64,000 bases of DNA from Pseudomonas sp. ISL-84 (GTDB lineage Bacteria; Bacillota; Bacilli; Bacillales; Cytobacillaceae): NCBI GenBank assembly GCA_018613035.1, contig JAGGRA010000028.1, forward strand, positions 140,546-204,545. Reading direction: 5' to 3'. Each line of letters starts with the position of its first letter. Position 1 is the stretch's first letter. The notes below the pieces were generated by a model, which saw nothing but the letters and a program-made list of their open reading frames with translations, searched no databases and was not told the origin of the DNA. The position numbers and the translations under genes are program-made. Shown here piece after piece: positions 25,810 to 34,213 of the stretch.

Positions 25810-26103
25810 TTACATTTTTAACAACTGAAAGCGCCCTCTTCCAAAGGCATCTTCAACATAGTCAAGTTTGGTGCTGTCAAAATAAACATAGTCACGTTCA
25901 TGGATAAGCACATCTATCCCCTCTATCTCCAGCACCTTATCCTCACTTAACGGCTGCTCTTCCAGAGACAGCTTTAATTGAGGACCGCCTCAGCCAATTC
26001 CCATTGAAAGCCTTACATACAATTGTTCCGCTTGCTTACCTTTCCTTTCATTTTTAATGGCATTGGAAAGTACATTAATCGCATTGCGAGTCATCTTAAA
26101 CAT
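25810..26103 (-). CDS. HesB-like (A-type Fe-S family) selenoprotein with in-frame UGA as Sec38
   Basis: Read through one TGA at 25990-25992, the frame gives a 97-residue HesB-like protein. Residues 1-37 end in RLSMGIG, the UGA is codon 38, and GGPQLKLSLEEQPL follows, ending in GRGRFQLLKM. The UGA stands where cysteine homologues carry Cys before GGP. A SECIS-like hairpin begins 17 nt after the UGA. selA is present 12 kb away, so the host probably makes selenocysteine. ATG at 26103 follows AGAGGTGAATTAG. Conventional gene calling would leave a broken gene here. HesB-like selenoproteins are a described family; a redox or Fe-S role is likely but not proved. The alternative is a nonsense mutation. 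Confidence 0.85.
25953..25992 (-). promoter_or_regulatory. Bacterial SECIS element of the HesB-like gene
   Basis: On the minus strand the UGA is followed by 17 nt and then GCTG-T-CTCT-GGA-AGAG-CAGC, an eight-pair stem with a one-base bulge. The apical loop GGA starts 27 nt after the UGA, within the spacing known for bacterial SECIS hairpins, and the loop begins with G. UGAGG..CCUCA at the codon itself forms a second short hairpin. Confidence 0.75.
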
Positions 26104-26284
26104 CTAATTCACCTCTATAAAAATAATTTTCTTTATTTTACCCTTGAATGAGTAAAAAAAACGACAAAAACAGACTAAAGTAATTTAATTTTAAAAATAT
26201 AGGGAAAAATATATAAATTTATATTATATTAAATTTAAGACCAATTATAAATTTTAATGCTTCTATGTTAAGGGGATAACTTTT

Positions 26285-27445
26285 ATGAAAATGAGAAAGA
26301 CGCTCTTGCTTACCACGCTTCTTTGCACAATATTAGTTTTACTTTCATCCTTTCTGATTTTTAAGATGTATACGGAAAATAAAGCTGCCGCTGCAGTTAA
26401 AAAACCTGCGCAGTTGCATTATCAGTCCCGGGAGTCTGTTATCGGAAACAAAGGGCTGAAAGAGGAGGCAACTCTTGGGGCAATTGGTGATATCCTGATC
26501 CATGATTGGGTTTATAACGATGCAAAAACAAAGGCAGGCTATGACTTCAGGCCAATGTTCGAGCATATGAAACCATTACTAAGGGAGCCTGACCTACTTC
26601 TTGCCAATCAAGAAACAATTTTGGGCGGAACGGCCATTGGTGTTTCCAGTTACCCAATGTTCAATAGTCCTCAGGAGGTGGGAGATGCCTTAATCGATGC
26701 GGGGATTGATATTGTTTCAACAGCAAATAATCACTCACTGGATAAGGGTGAAAAAGGCCTTAAAGCTTCCATTGACTATATGGATCAAATTGGATTGCCG
26801 CATGTGGGAACAAGCAGGTCTGCAAGCGAACGGAAAACATTAAAAATCATGAGTAAAAACGGAATTAATATCGCTTATTTATCTTATACCTATGGCACAA
26901 ATGGCATTCCTGTCCCCAAAGGAAAAGATTATCTTGTTAATTTAATTGATAAACCTTTAATGCAGGAGGAGATTCACCGAGCTAAAAATGAAGCAGACAT
27001 CGTTGTCTTAAGCCTGCATTGGGGAAATGAATATCAGCTCCAGCCTACGGATGAGCAAAAGGAGCTTGCGAAGTATCTTGTTGATGAAGGTGTCGATATT
27101 ATATTTGGCCACCACCCTCATGTACTCCAGCCCATGGAATGGATTGAAGCTAAAGATGGACGAAAATCCCTCGTCGTATATTCCCTTGGCAATTTCCTGT
27201 CAGGCCAAATGCGTGACTATAAAGATGTTGGCGGCCTGGCAACAGTGCATATCACTAAATATATTGATCAAAAGGGCGTCAGAATCGAACTTTCCAATCC
27301 AAGTTTCTTTCCAACCTATGTAAGCAATAAACAGCTAAAAAATTATCGAATCGTACCTTTAGAGGAAGCTGGCAGCTACGGACTGAAAAATGCAGATTCC
27401 AAATATAACGAAATTCAGAAACACATGCTTGGAAATCTTCACTAA
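26285..27445 (+). CDS. CapA/PgsA-like metallophosphatase-fold protein, membrane anchored
   Basis: A 386-residue protein with an N-terminal anchor (TLLLTTLLCTILVLLSSFLIF) and a CapA-type domain: LGAIGDILIHDWVY, LLLANQETILGG, DIVSTANNHSLDKG, LSLHWGNEYQ, IIFGHHPHVLQPMEW and YSLGNFLSGQ. This is the poly-gamma-glutamate/capsule synthesis CapA family (YwtB/PgsA relatives), with metal-binding residues of the calcineurin-like fold. No capB or capC gene is nearby, so a capsule role is uncertain. The ATG has a weak AAGGGG site. A clear terminator follows. Confidence 0.88.
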   Translation: MKMRKTLLLTTLLCTILVLLSSFLIFKMYTENKAAAAVKKPAQLHYQSRESVIGNKGLKEEATLGAIGDILIHDWVYNDAKTKAGYDFRPMFEHMKPLLREPDLLLANQETILGGTAIGVSSYPMFNSPQEVGDALIDAGIDIVSTANNHSLDKGEKGLKASIDYMDQIGLPHVGTSRSASERKTLKIMSKNGINIAYLSYTYGTNGIPVPKGKDYLVNLIDKPLMQEEIHRAKNEADIVVLSLHWGNEYQLQPTDEQKELAKYLVDEGVDIIFGHHPHVLQPMEWIEAKDGRKSLVVYSLGNFLSGQMRDYKDVGGLATVHITKYIDQKGVRIELSNPSFFPTYVSNKQLKNYRIVPLEEAGSYGLKNADSKYNEIQKHMLGNLH

Positions 27446-27472
27446 AGCGCCTTGACCAGGCGCTTTTTCATG
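27444..27472 (+). terminator. Terminator after capA-like gene
   Basis: AAGCGCCT and AGGCGCTT arms with a five-base loop, then TTTC. It overlaps the stop codon. Confidence 0.85.
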
Positions 27473-27517
27473 TGGGAATAGTGGTAAAATAATCTATAGG
27501 TCAAAGGGGTGATGGTG

Positions 27518-28333
27518 ATGGAAGATTCTCATTTTAAGAAAAAAGATTTCGCCTATTTACAGCTGAGCATTTTTCTGGCTGTTCTTCTGCTTTTACAAAA
27601 TAAACTTTTTACTTTTGCTTTTATCCTGTCTTTTGCACTTATTATTTTTTTATTGGTAACTTCCCGGCAAGAACGTGTTTTTTCCTGGACGATCGCCGCT
27701 TATTTAACCGGCAATCTTTTAATTTTGTATGGAGACAGGCTGCTGGATGAACTGCCCCTTCAAACTTATATTTTATTGATCCTTAACCGTGTTCTGTTAA
27801 TAATACCTATCCTGCTTCTTATATATGTTAGTAAGAAGTTTAATAAGTCGGCAAATCGCTATTGGCAAAAACCTGCCTGGAATGCCCAAATTTATTTTCC
27901 GTTTATATGGAGAGGGTTCCATTCGCTGACGATTAAAGCATTTTTGATTATAGCCTTGATTATGAATAGCGTTATTTTAGCCCCTGCCATTTTTTTAGCT
28001 GAAATTCCTTTTGGGACAGATTTATTTGTATTCCTGATTGGCTTTTCCACTGTAAATGCATTTATGGAGGAATTCTTATGGAGGGGAATTCTATTAACCA
28101 GAATGGCAGGCTTGGCAGGAGAAAAAGAAGCTGTCATTTTCTCGGGAATTTCTTTTGGATTTTCCCACTTGATGCTTGGTTACTCTTTTGCTGTATGCCT
28201 CTTATTTGCCTTAGGAGGGGTATTTTATGGTGCCATAACGGTCAAATCGGGGAGCATAATCCCCGCTATCCTTTGGCATAGCGCAATCAATGTATTAATG
28301 ATCCTTAGCGGCTCCATCCCATTTTCAGGATAA
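27518..28333 (+). CDS. CPBP family intramembrane glutamic protease
   Basis: A ~271-residue membrane protein with seven to eight hydrophobic spans. The catalytic CPBP (Abi) motifs lie in the C-terminal third: MEEFLWRGILL with the Glu pair and Arg, FGFSHLML with the first His, and LWHSAINVL with the second His. Relatives process prenylated proteins or bacteriocin-related peptides; the substrate is unknown here. I prefer ATG at 27518, eight bases after AAAGGGG; GTG and ATG codons at 27509-27517 are in frame but overlap the binding site. Confidence 0.88.
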   Translation: MEDSHFKKKDFAYLQLSIFLAVLLLLQNKLFTFAFILSFALIIFLLVTSRQERVFSWTIAAYLTGNLLILYGDRLLDELPLQTYILLILNRVLLIIPILLLIYVSKKFNKSANRYWQKPAWNAQIYFPFIWRGFHSLTIKAFLIIALIMNSVILAPAIFLAEIPFGTDLFVFLIGFSTVNAFMEEFLWRGILLTRMAGLAGEKEAVIFSGISFGFSHLMLGYSFAVCLLFALGGVFYGAITVKSGSIIPAILWHSAINVLMILSGSIPFSG

Positions 28334-28378
28334 AAAAGGAGTACTTGCATTTCCAATGCAGATACTCCTTCTTTCTCT
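28334..28378. terminator. Bidirectional terminator
   Basis: AAGGAGTA..TTGCA and TGCA..TACTCCTT arms with a short loop and T-rich flanks on both sides, between the converging CPBP and small membrane protein genes. Confidence 0.8.
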
Positions 28379-28638
28379 TAGTGCGCTCCTCCAAAAATCA
28401 TTTCCTGCAGAAAAATCATTCCAACAGAAAGCAAAACCAATACCGCTATCAAAGGAACAAAAAGATTTTTATTTTTATGAAAAACAGAAACGAGGATAAA
28501 ATACAAAAGTGCAGAAACAGCTACAAAGCCCCCTGCTTCCATTAGTTTTTTTGCACCGCTCGTTTGGATAAACATCTGCAGGGCAATCCCCGTAAACAAT
28601 ATGACACCCAAAATATTAAAAAGCCGATAGGAAGTCAT
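28378..28638 (-). CDS. Small membrane protein, unknown
   Basis: An 86-residue protein with three hydrophobic segments (LFNILGVILFTGIALQMFI; FVAVSALLYFILVSVF; LFVPLIAVLVLLSVGMIF). I do not recognise the family. Start ATG at 28638 follows AAGAGGTGATAAG, so I reject the 25-residue upstream extension to 28713, which has no binding site. It is flanked by a terminator and is divergent from yneR. Confidence 0.65.
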   Translation of the reverse strand: MTSYRLFNILGVILFTGIALQMFIQTSGAKKLMEAGGFVAVSALLYFILVSVFHKNKNLFVPLIAVLVLLSVGMIFLQEMIFGGAH

Positions 28639-28767
28639 CTTATCACCTCTTAAATAGAATTTTTTATATTGCCAGAAAACCTGGTTGACTGATGCAAATT
28701 GAATTATTCGCACTTAAATAAAATCTAGCCTATAATATTACTATCACCCAAGAGGAGGAGTTTCAAA

Positions 28768-29058
28768 ATGAAAATACATATTAACGATCAGGCTTCCGCA
28801 TGGTATCAAGAAGAAATGCTCTTGAATAAGGGTGACTACGTCCGCTTTTTTGCAAGATACGGTGGCTCCAGCACCGTCCAGCAGGGCTTTTCACTGGGCG
28901 TCTCCAATGAAAAGCCGCACAATGCAGGTGTACAAACTGAAAAAGATGGAATCACTTATTTTATAGAAGAAAAAGACCTTTGGTATTTTGATAATCATGA
29001 CCTACTCGTAGAATTTAATGAAAAAGCGAAGGAACCTGAATTTAAATATGATAAGTAA
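28768..29058 (+). CDS. yneR: HesB/YneR family protein
   Basis: This 96-residue protein is the YneR branch of the HesB-like fold: IHINDQASAWYQEEM, then VRFFARYGGSSTVQQGFSLGV and a C-terminal DLWYFDNHDLLVEFNE. It lacks the three cysteines of IscA-type Fe-S carriers, so Fe-S transfer is doubtful. The ATG at 28768 follows AGAGGAGGAG. Position next to yneQ and yneP matches B. subtilis. Confidence 0.85.
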   Translation: MKIHINDQASAWYQEEMLLNKGDYVRFFARYGGSSTVQQGFSLGVSNEKPHNAGVQTEKDGITYFIEEKDLWYFDNHDLLVEFNEKAKEPEFKYDK

Positions 29059-29059
29059 G

Positions 29060-29092
29060 AATGGAAGCAGACTAGGTCTGCTTCTATTTTTA
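29060..29092 (+). terminator. Terminator after yneR
   Basis: GAAGCAGAC and GTCTGCTTC arms with a three-base loop, then TATTTTTATG. Confidence 0.85.
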
Positions 29093-29295
29093 TGTAATAG
29101 ATCAAGTAAGCTTCCGATGGTTCCGAATTACCGGCCCTTATAGAGGCCATTTGATTGGTAGCCGTTTTGTAGGCTGGAAATGACTGCCCGTAACTATTTC
29201 CGTCGTTTGGGACTTCTTTTGCGTCAGTGCGGATGTTATTGCCTCCGCTTGATTAGTTATCGCGTCTTCACAACCATTTTGGACAATTTTATTTG

Positions 29296-29604
29296 TTAGA
29301 GATTCAATTCCAATCTTTTTAATTGATCTAAGAGCTGTTCCTTCTCCAGAATTTCTGCCTGTCTTTCACCGATTAAATCAAAGTGGGAGTAGCCATCTTT
29401 TCTTAGGTCAATCCATTCTTGCTTCAGTCCATGTCTTTCTCCCCATGCGATTAACTTCTCCAAATCAGAACAGCCGACCTTTGTGACTGTTTTACATCCA
29501 GGGAAGCGATCATCAATCCAATAATGGGTAAGAAAGGCAATTTCGCCTTTGTCTATTTTCATTTTCCATTCACGAAGGTCTTTTTTCCGAAGGCCGAAAG
29601 CCAT
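29296..29604 (-). CDS. yneQ: YneQ family protein
   Basis: A 102-residue soluble protein, recognised mainly by position between yneP and yneR and by its start MAFGLRKKDLREWKMKI. It contains ITHYW-like core residues (IAFLTHYWIDDRFPGCKTVTKVG) and a Leu/Glu-rich helical end. No function is known to me. I use ATG at 29604, preceded by GGATGGAG, not the upstream in-frame ATG at 29634. Confidence 0.75.
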   Translation of the reverse strand: MAFGLRKKDLREWKMKIDKGEIAFLTHYWIDDRFPGCKTVTKVGCSDLEKLIAWGERHGLKQEWIDLRKDGYSHFDLIGERQAEILEKEQLLDQLKRLELNL

Positions 29605-29643
29605 GTCATTCTCCATCCTTTTCATTATAAGCAATCCAAATAA

Positions 29644-30081
29644 TTAGTTTATAGCTTCTTCTGTCTGCTTTTTAGCTTTTTCGTATGCTTCGTGCCAGTC
29701 TGGATATTTCTTTTTGATTGAAATCGGCCTGAAGGAATCCTTTTTGACGCATACATGCTTCGAAGAGCCTATGACAGAAAGTTCCCCCTCGTCATTAAAA
29801 ATTTCATAGCCATAGCTGACACGGAAGCCGTCATATTCTTCGATCCATGTCTTAATTGTAGCTATTTGCCCGTAACGGAGCGGCTTTTTGTAGGAAGCCT
29901 GAATATCCAGAACAGGAGAAATGATTCCGTCCTGTTCCATTTCTGCATAACTGAATCCCAGGTCTTTTATGATTTGTGTCCTGCCGAGCTCCATCCAAAC
30001 CAGGTAGTTTGCATGGTAAACAACGCCCATTTGGTCCGTTTCTGCATATCTGACTTCCACTTCTTTAGTTGATATTAACAT
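29644..30081 (-). CDS. yneP: Hotdog-fold acyl-CoA thioesterase (YbgC/FcbC family)
   Basis: A 145-residue hotdog protein with the 4-hydroxybenzoyl-CoA thioesterase signature: VRYAETDQMGVVYHANYLVWMELGR, in which the Asp of the TDQMG segment is the expected catalytic residue. It hydrolyses acyl-CoA thioesters; the natural substrate is not known. The ATG at 30081 lies 2 bp after the stop of the AAA protein gene and follows AAGAGGGG, so the two are co-transcribed. Confidence 0.9.
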   Translation of the reverse strand: MLISTKEVEVRYAETDQMGVVYHANYLVWMELGRTQIIKDLGFSYAEMEQDGIISPVLDIQASYKKPLRYGQIATIKTWIEEYDGFRVSYGYEIFNDEGELSVIGSSKHVCVKKDSFRPISIKKKYPDWHEAYEKAKKQTEEAIN

Positions 30082-30083
30082 TG

Positions 30084-32402
30084 CTATTCCCCTCTTCCCA
30101 TCTTATTTAAAGCTATCTCGAAATCCTCTCTCTCCAGTATGCTAACCTGCTCATTGTCTTGATCAATGTTCATGTCTGAAACAATTCTCATCGCCTGCGC
30201 CTGGATCGCTTCATCTGCAAGGTTTGCAGCAAAACGACCGTTCCCATTAATAGTTATTTCAGATAAGGTAGTCATCAGATAATCTTGTGCATGCTCCGTT
30301 AGTCTGTATTCGTATTGGTCAGCGTACGATACAATGATTTTCAAAAGCTCATCGGTGGAATAATCATTAAAATGAAAGAATTTTTTAAACCGGGACTTTA
30401 ACCCTGGATTGCTGTTCAGCAGCTTTTCCATTTCATTTGGATATCCAGCTAAAACAACGACAAGGTTTTCATTATGTTTGGTCATTTCATCAACTAATGT
30501 ATCAATAACTTCTTTTCCAAAATCACCTGAAGTTTGGGATAACAGAGAGTATGCTTCATCTATAAAAAGAACTCCTCCCAAAGCTTCTCTTATCTTTTTC
30601 TTTGTTTTTATAGCTGTTTGGCCTACATAGCCAGCCACAAAATCTGCCCGGCTTGCAACCATTAGGTGCCCTCTTTTTAAAAACCCGCAATCCTTCAGCA
30701 ATTCCGCATATATTTTTGCAACCGTAGTTTTACCCGTCCCCGGATTACCTGTAAACACGGAATGCAGTTGAATCGGAACGACAGGCAGTCCTTTCTCGCG
30801 GCGTATTTGCTGCAACTTTACGAAAGAAACAAGATTTTTAACCTCTGCTTTAACCGTTTCTAGGCCAATTAATTGATCAAGCTGCTCCTGAGGATCCCGT
30901 TGTTGTTCCTCTTCTTCGCTTTCAAAATCTTCTTTTTCAAGAAGTGTGTAGGCCATGATGTTTTGGTCATTTTTTGATTGGGAACCTTTTTTGAAAATGG
31001 CATCCAAAACGATATTTCTGACTGTCCGGGCATTGCCAAACGTGTCATCCACCCGCTCTTTTTCAATCCGTTTGCCAAGCTCTATTTTTGCACCTTCTGT
31101 TAGGACATAGTCATTATCATCTGCAAGCTTTTCTGCAATCATAAGAAGCTCCTCATTTGAATAATCAGGCAGTGCAATAAAGTTTGATTCTGGAAAACGG
31201 CTCCGCAGACCGGGATTGCTGTCCAGAAACTGCCTCATTTCCTCAGGATAGCCGGCCATTATAACGGCAAACTTGCCTCCGTATTCTGTCCCCGTCATAA
31301 GGGAAACGAGAGTATCGATTGCAGTTTGTCCATAGTCGCTTCCAGTCTGTCCTTCCCGCTTCAAACTATAGGCTTCATCTATGAACAAAACACCTCCAAT
31401 TGCTTTTTCAACGGCAGACCTGACATTCTCTTCTGTTTGCCCGACAAACCCACCCACTAGCTGTGAGCGATCAGCCTCAATTACTTCTTCACGCGGCAAT
31501 ACGCCAAGACTATGGTAAATTTTAGCCAACAATCGGGCAATCGTTGTTTTTCCTGTTCCCGGATTACCAGTCAATATCATATTTAAGCTAAGTTCATCTT
31601 TCGTCTGAAAACCGAGTGATTTACGTTCATTTTGATATTTTAAAAAACGATAAAAATCATGAACCCTGCTCTTAACCGTCTTTAACCCAACCATTTCATT
31701 TAATTCATCCAGCGGATCTTTTTCTGTATCTGTCTCGTCTTCATCAGCTTCAAAAACTTCTTTCCATTCTTCCTTTAGCTGTTTAATTTCAGTAAGATGC
31801 GTTTTCATATCTGTGTAGTAAGTAGAAGTATGAAAAACGCCGGAGATGGACTGTTCATATTCCTCTGAAGCCTTTAAGAGCAAAGCTGTTTCTTCAATTG
31901 CTTTCTCAAGGATTGCAGAAAGTTTGTGGTATTCAGGACCCTGGTAAGCTTTTATTTTCTTATTAAGATCGTCCAGCTCATCATCAGCTTTATTTATAAA
32001 ACTGCGGCATATTTCTATAAACTGTTCTGCAGTTTTCTTTTTTGCGGCCCGGTTATCCGTTTCCCGAATCGGCGGAAAAGTCAAAGCCTCCAGAACATGT
32101 GACTTGCTTTTCCATTCTGATTTCCCCAACTGGGCAGCTGCCTTGAGATTCTCAGGATTCAAATCGACCGCCTTTTGAAGCCACGCAGTTCCAAGATTAT
32201 CGCCAGGGAATTTATGGCATCTAGAAAGACCTGCCAGTGTTAATAATTCAGAAAGGAGCTCTCGATCACTTTCTTCATTTAAATTTTTTATAAAATAAAG
32301 CAAATCCGCTTCATTTTGTATGTATCCCTTATGATTAATCTCATGTTTCCATTCCTGAACCTGCTCATCAGCTGTGTTTTTCTTCCTATACTGTTGAACC
32401 AC
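30084..32402 (-). CDS. SpoVK/CbxX-type protein with two AAA+ ATPase domains
   Basis: A 772-residue protein. The N-terminal ~250 residues are helical and TPR-like (GDNLGTAWLQKAVDLNPENLKAAAQLG). Two complete AAA+ modules follow. The first has Walker A GNPGTGKTTIARLL and Walker B GGVLFIDEAYSLKR; the second has GNPGTGKTTVAKIY and GGVLFIDEAYSLLS. Both have sensor Asn/Arg regions (NPGLRSRFPE, NPGLKSRFKKF). B. subtilis SpoVK is ~320 residues with one such domain, so this is a long, double form. CbxX/SpoVK ATPases remodel protein complexes. Start is GTG at 32402. The gene is not in the corresponding B. subtilis interval. Confidence 0.88.
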   Translation of the reverse strand: MVQQYRKKNTADEQVQEWKHEINHKGYIQNEADLLYFIKNLNEESDRELLSELLTLAGLSRCHKFPGDNLGTAWLQKAVDLNPENLKAAAQLGKSEWKSKSHVLEALTFPPIRETDNRAAKKKTAEQFIEICRSFINKADDELDDLNKKIKAYQGPEYHKLSAILEKAIEETALLLKASEEYEQSISGVFHTSTYYTDMKTHLTEIKQLKEEWKEVFEADEDETDTEKDPLDELNEMVGLKTVKSRVHDFYRFLKYQNERKSLGFQTKDELSLNMILTGNPGTGKTTIARLLAKIYHSLGVLPREEVIEADRSQLVGGFVGQTEENVRSAVEKAIGGVLFIDEAYSLKREGQTGSDYGQTAIDTLVSLMTGTEYGGKFAVIMAGYPEEMRQFLDSNPGLRSRFPESNFIALPDYSNEELLMIAEKLADDNDYVLTEGAKIELGKRIEKERVDDTFGNARTVRNIVLDAIFKKGSQSKNDQNIMAYTLLEKEDFESEEEEQQRDPQEQLDQLIGLETVKAEVKNLVSFVKLQQIRREKGLPVVPIQLHSVFTGNPGTGKTTVAKIYAELLKDCGFLKRGHLMVASRADFVAGYVGQTAIKTKKKIREALGGVLFIDEAYSLLSQTSGDFGKEVIDTLVDEMTKHNENLVVVLAGYPNEMEKLLNSNPGLKSRFKKFFHFNDYSTDELLKIIVSYADQYEYRLTEHAQDYLMTTLSEITINGNGRFAANLADEAIQAQAMRIVSDMNIDQDNEQVSILEREDFEIALNKMGRGE

Positions 32403-32489
32403 TATTCATCACTTCTCTTCTTAGTTTCCACAACTTATCTTACCATATTTCTTCTTTAAGCAATAAGGATGCGCTCTTACTAACCTATA

Positions 32490-32525
32490 GGAAAAGACCT
32501 AATCAAAGCTGATCAGGTCTTTTCA
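32490..32525 (-). terminator. Terminator after tlp
   Basis: AAAAGACCT..ATCA and TGAT..AGGTCTTTT arms. It ends the minus-strand sspN-tlp unit. Confidence 0.8.
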
Positions 32526-32535
32526 AAAGAGTTTT

Positions 32536-32787
32536 TTATTGATAGCTGTCTTTGTTTTTGTATCCGTTTTGCTGCGCCTGGTATTCATCTTTTATCTCAG
32601 AACGGAATGAAGCAAGACTTTCACGTCGTCGCTCATTTTTGGCTTCAATTCGGGCAAGATCCTCGGCATTTGCAAACTTCATTGACTCCTCCGCTTCGTC
32701 CATGTTTTCGATTGTATGGACAATCATGGATTGAAGCTTTTCTACATTATCGCTGCGGTCATCAGGATTTGGTTTGTTATGTGCCAT
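32536..32787 (-). CDS. tlp: Small acid-soluble spore protein Tlp
   Basis: This 83-residue protein matches Tlp: NKPNPDDRSDNVEKLQSMIVHTIENM near the start, then EEAESMKFA-like helix and a basic ERRRESLASFRSEIKDEY region. Tlp is made in the forespore under sigma-G and sits in the spore core. The ATG follows GGGAGG. It lies downstream of sspN, as in other bacilli. Confidence 0.93.
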   Translation of the reverse strand: MAHNKPNPDDRSDNVEKLQSMIVHTIENMDEAEESMKFANAEDLARIEAKNERRRESLASFRSEIKDEYQAQQNGYKNKDSYQ

Positions 32788-32904
32788 GGTAAGTTCCTCC
32801 CTTAGATGAGTGATGGTACAAAATTAGTTTGTGAAAGAGCAGAGAAATTATCGGCGGAAAAGTGTGGGTATCTTGCCTGAAGTAAAAATAATTTATCAAA
32901 AAAT

Positions 32905-32940
32905 AGAAAACCCGCCGCAGGGGGAAGCGGCAGGTATTTA
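32905..32940 (-). terminator. Terminator after sspN
   Basis: ACCTGCCGC and TGCGGCGGGT arms with a C-rich loop, followed on the minus strand by TTTTCTATTTTTTG. Confidence 0.7.
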
Positions 32941-32949
32941 ACCTATTTA

Positions 32950-33093
32950 TTATTCACCTTTTGTTTGTATAACTTGTGCATGCTGGCCAGATTTATCCTG
33001 CATTTTCTTGCCTTTATTGCCGCCAAATCCACGGGATTGTGTACCAATATGATTTGGAGCAAAATGCTCTCGGTTTTTTTTCGGATTACCCAT
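32950..33093 (-). CDS. sspN: Small acid-soluble spore protein N
   Basis: A 47-residue protein too short for common gene-length cut-offs. It reads [19 protein letters not shown], then [20 protein letters not shown] and ends IQTKGE, the SspN pattern. The ATG at 33093 follows GAGGAGGG. It pairs with tlp as in B. subtilis. An overlapping 65-residue frame on the same strand is a shadow. Confidence 0.93.
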   Translation of the reverse strand: MGNPKKNREHFAPNHIGTQSRGFGGNKGKKMQDKSGQHAQVIQTKGE

Positions 33094-33155
33094 TGAAATC
33101 CCTCCTCATTTAAAGTATGGTCCGATGAAGAGGGTTTCATGAATGGGAAGTACTG

Positions 33156-33287
33156 CTATTCAGCTTTATCGAGACGCTTTTTTTCAAGACGTTCTTCAAT
33201 TTTATCCATTGCGTCTTGATCCCTAAGTAATTGGCGCTTATTTTCTAAAACTAATTCAGCAAAGGAGCGTTTTCTTGGCTTTCTCAT
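33156..33287 (-). CDS. FbpB-like small basic protein
   Basis: A 43-residue, Lys/Arg/Glu-rich helical protein starting MRKPRKRSFAELVLENKRQL and ending in LEKKRLDKAE. The RSFAELVLENK start resembles Fur-regulated basic proteins of B. subtilis (FbpB group), which help spare iron. No convincing Fur box is seen upstream, so iron control is only suggested by similarity. The ATG at 33287 follows AAGGTGA. Confidence 0.65.
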   Translation of the reverse strand: MRKPRKRSFAELVLENKRQLLRDQDAMDKIEERLEKKRLDKAE

Positions 33288-33590
33288 AAACATTCACCTT
33301 CCTTAAACAATATTGTAACAGTCATTATGTCCAGAAACCGTTTAAATTATTACAACTTTTTGAAAATTTAATCCGCTAATTCATCATACGTGAAAAAGGT
33401 TCATTTGTTTCAAAATCTGAAGATAATTAACTAAAGATTCAGAAAAATATATTTAGTGTTTATCCTGACTTTAAAAATCTTTCCCCGTATAATCGTCATT
33501 TAAACTTATAGACATCCTTTAACTTTGTATTGATCATCTTTTTTAAATAAGGCTTTGGAATCGCTGTATATTTTCCAAAGTCCAGAAAAT
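33288..33590. other. Non-coding AT-rich stretch
   Basis: About 300 bp upstream of the FbpB-like gene and downstream of yneN, strongly AT-rich, without an ORF with a ribosome binding site and without a repeat or structured RNA that I can recognise. It presumably contains the FbpB-like promoter. Confidence 0.5.
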
Positions 33591-33597
33591 AGCCAAC

Positions 33598-33630
33598 AAA
33601 AAAAGCATCTGCTTTTCAGCGGATGCATTC
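33598..33630 (-). terminator. Terminator after yneN
   Basis: GCATCCGCT and AGCAGATGC arms around a GAAA-type loop, followed on the minus strand by a T run. Confidence 0.8.
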
Positions 33631-33633
33631 TAG

Positions 33634-34158
33634 TTACATTTCTTCTGTATACTGCCTCATTATTTCTATTGGCATGGCACTTAAATATTTATTCCGTATG
33701 ATCCCTTTTTCATCGATAAAAAAAGTCGTGGGGATCGTTAAGATTTGATAAGCATTTGCTGCTTTTTCATTCTCATCAAGCAGAATGGGAAAATTAACAC
33801 GCATTTCTTTGGCAAAACCCGCAACATCATACTGAGGATCAATATTAACAGCCAATATTGCTACTTCATCCCCTTTTTCAGTATAGAACTTTTGGATGTC
33901 CGGCATTTCAGCTTTGCAGGGCGGGCACCAGGTTGCCCAAAAATTTAGCATGACCTTCTTTCCAACATAATCCGAAAGCTTAACCGTTTCACCCTCAAGA
34001 TTTTTTAATTCAAAATCAGGAGCCTTTAAACCTATTCCAAGGCCAGTTTGATTCACTGGTTCCGTCTTGACTTCATCTTTCTCAACTGCCTGAACAATAA
34101 CTGTGGTAACCAATACAAACAATACTACTGCTGCCATCATCTTCTTGAACATGCTCAC
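33634..34158 (-). CDS. yneN: Membrane-anchored thiol-disulfide oxidoreductase (ResA/TlpA family)
   Basis: A 174-residue protein with an N-terminal signal anchor (MMAAVVLFVLVTTVIVQAV) and a thioredoxin-like domain. The AhpC/TSA-type stretch GLKAPDFELKNLEGETVKLSDY precedes the active site FWATWCPPCKAEMP (CxxC), and the cis-Pro loop is LTIPTTFFID. It acts on the outer face of the membrane, reducing disulfides as ResA and StoA do. The ATG at 34158 follows GGAGGGAATGTGAGC. Position beside the aconitase gene matches YneN. Confidence 0.9.
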   Translation of the reverse strand: MSMFKKMMAAVVLFVLVTTVIVQAVEKDEVKTEPVNQTGLGIGLKAPDFELKNLEGETVKLSDYVGKKVMLNFWATWCPPCKAEMPDIQKFYTEKGDEVAILAVNIDPQYDVAGFAKEMRVNFPILLDENEKAANAYQILTIPTTFFIDEKGIIRNKYLSAMPIEIMRQYTEEM

Positions 34159-34213
34159 ATTCCCTCCAGCCTACAAGCTAAACAGCCTTTTGGTTTCTTG
34201 TTTGTATTGTAAC

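Noticed and set aside
25810..26103. HesB-like gene as a simple pseudogene with a nonsense codon
   Set aside because: Only one stop, at the Cys position, plus a hairpin at SECIS spacing and selA nearby make selenocysteine more likely.
29093..29295. Open frame of ~46 codons downstream of yneQ on the minus strand
   Set aside because: No start codon with ribosome binding site and no recognisable family; possibly a remnant.
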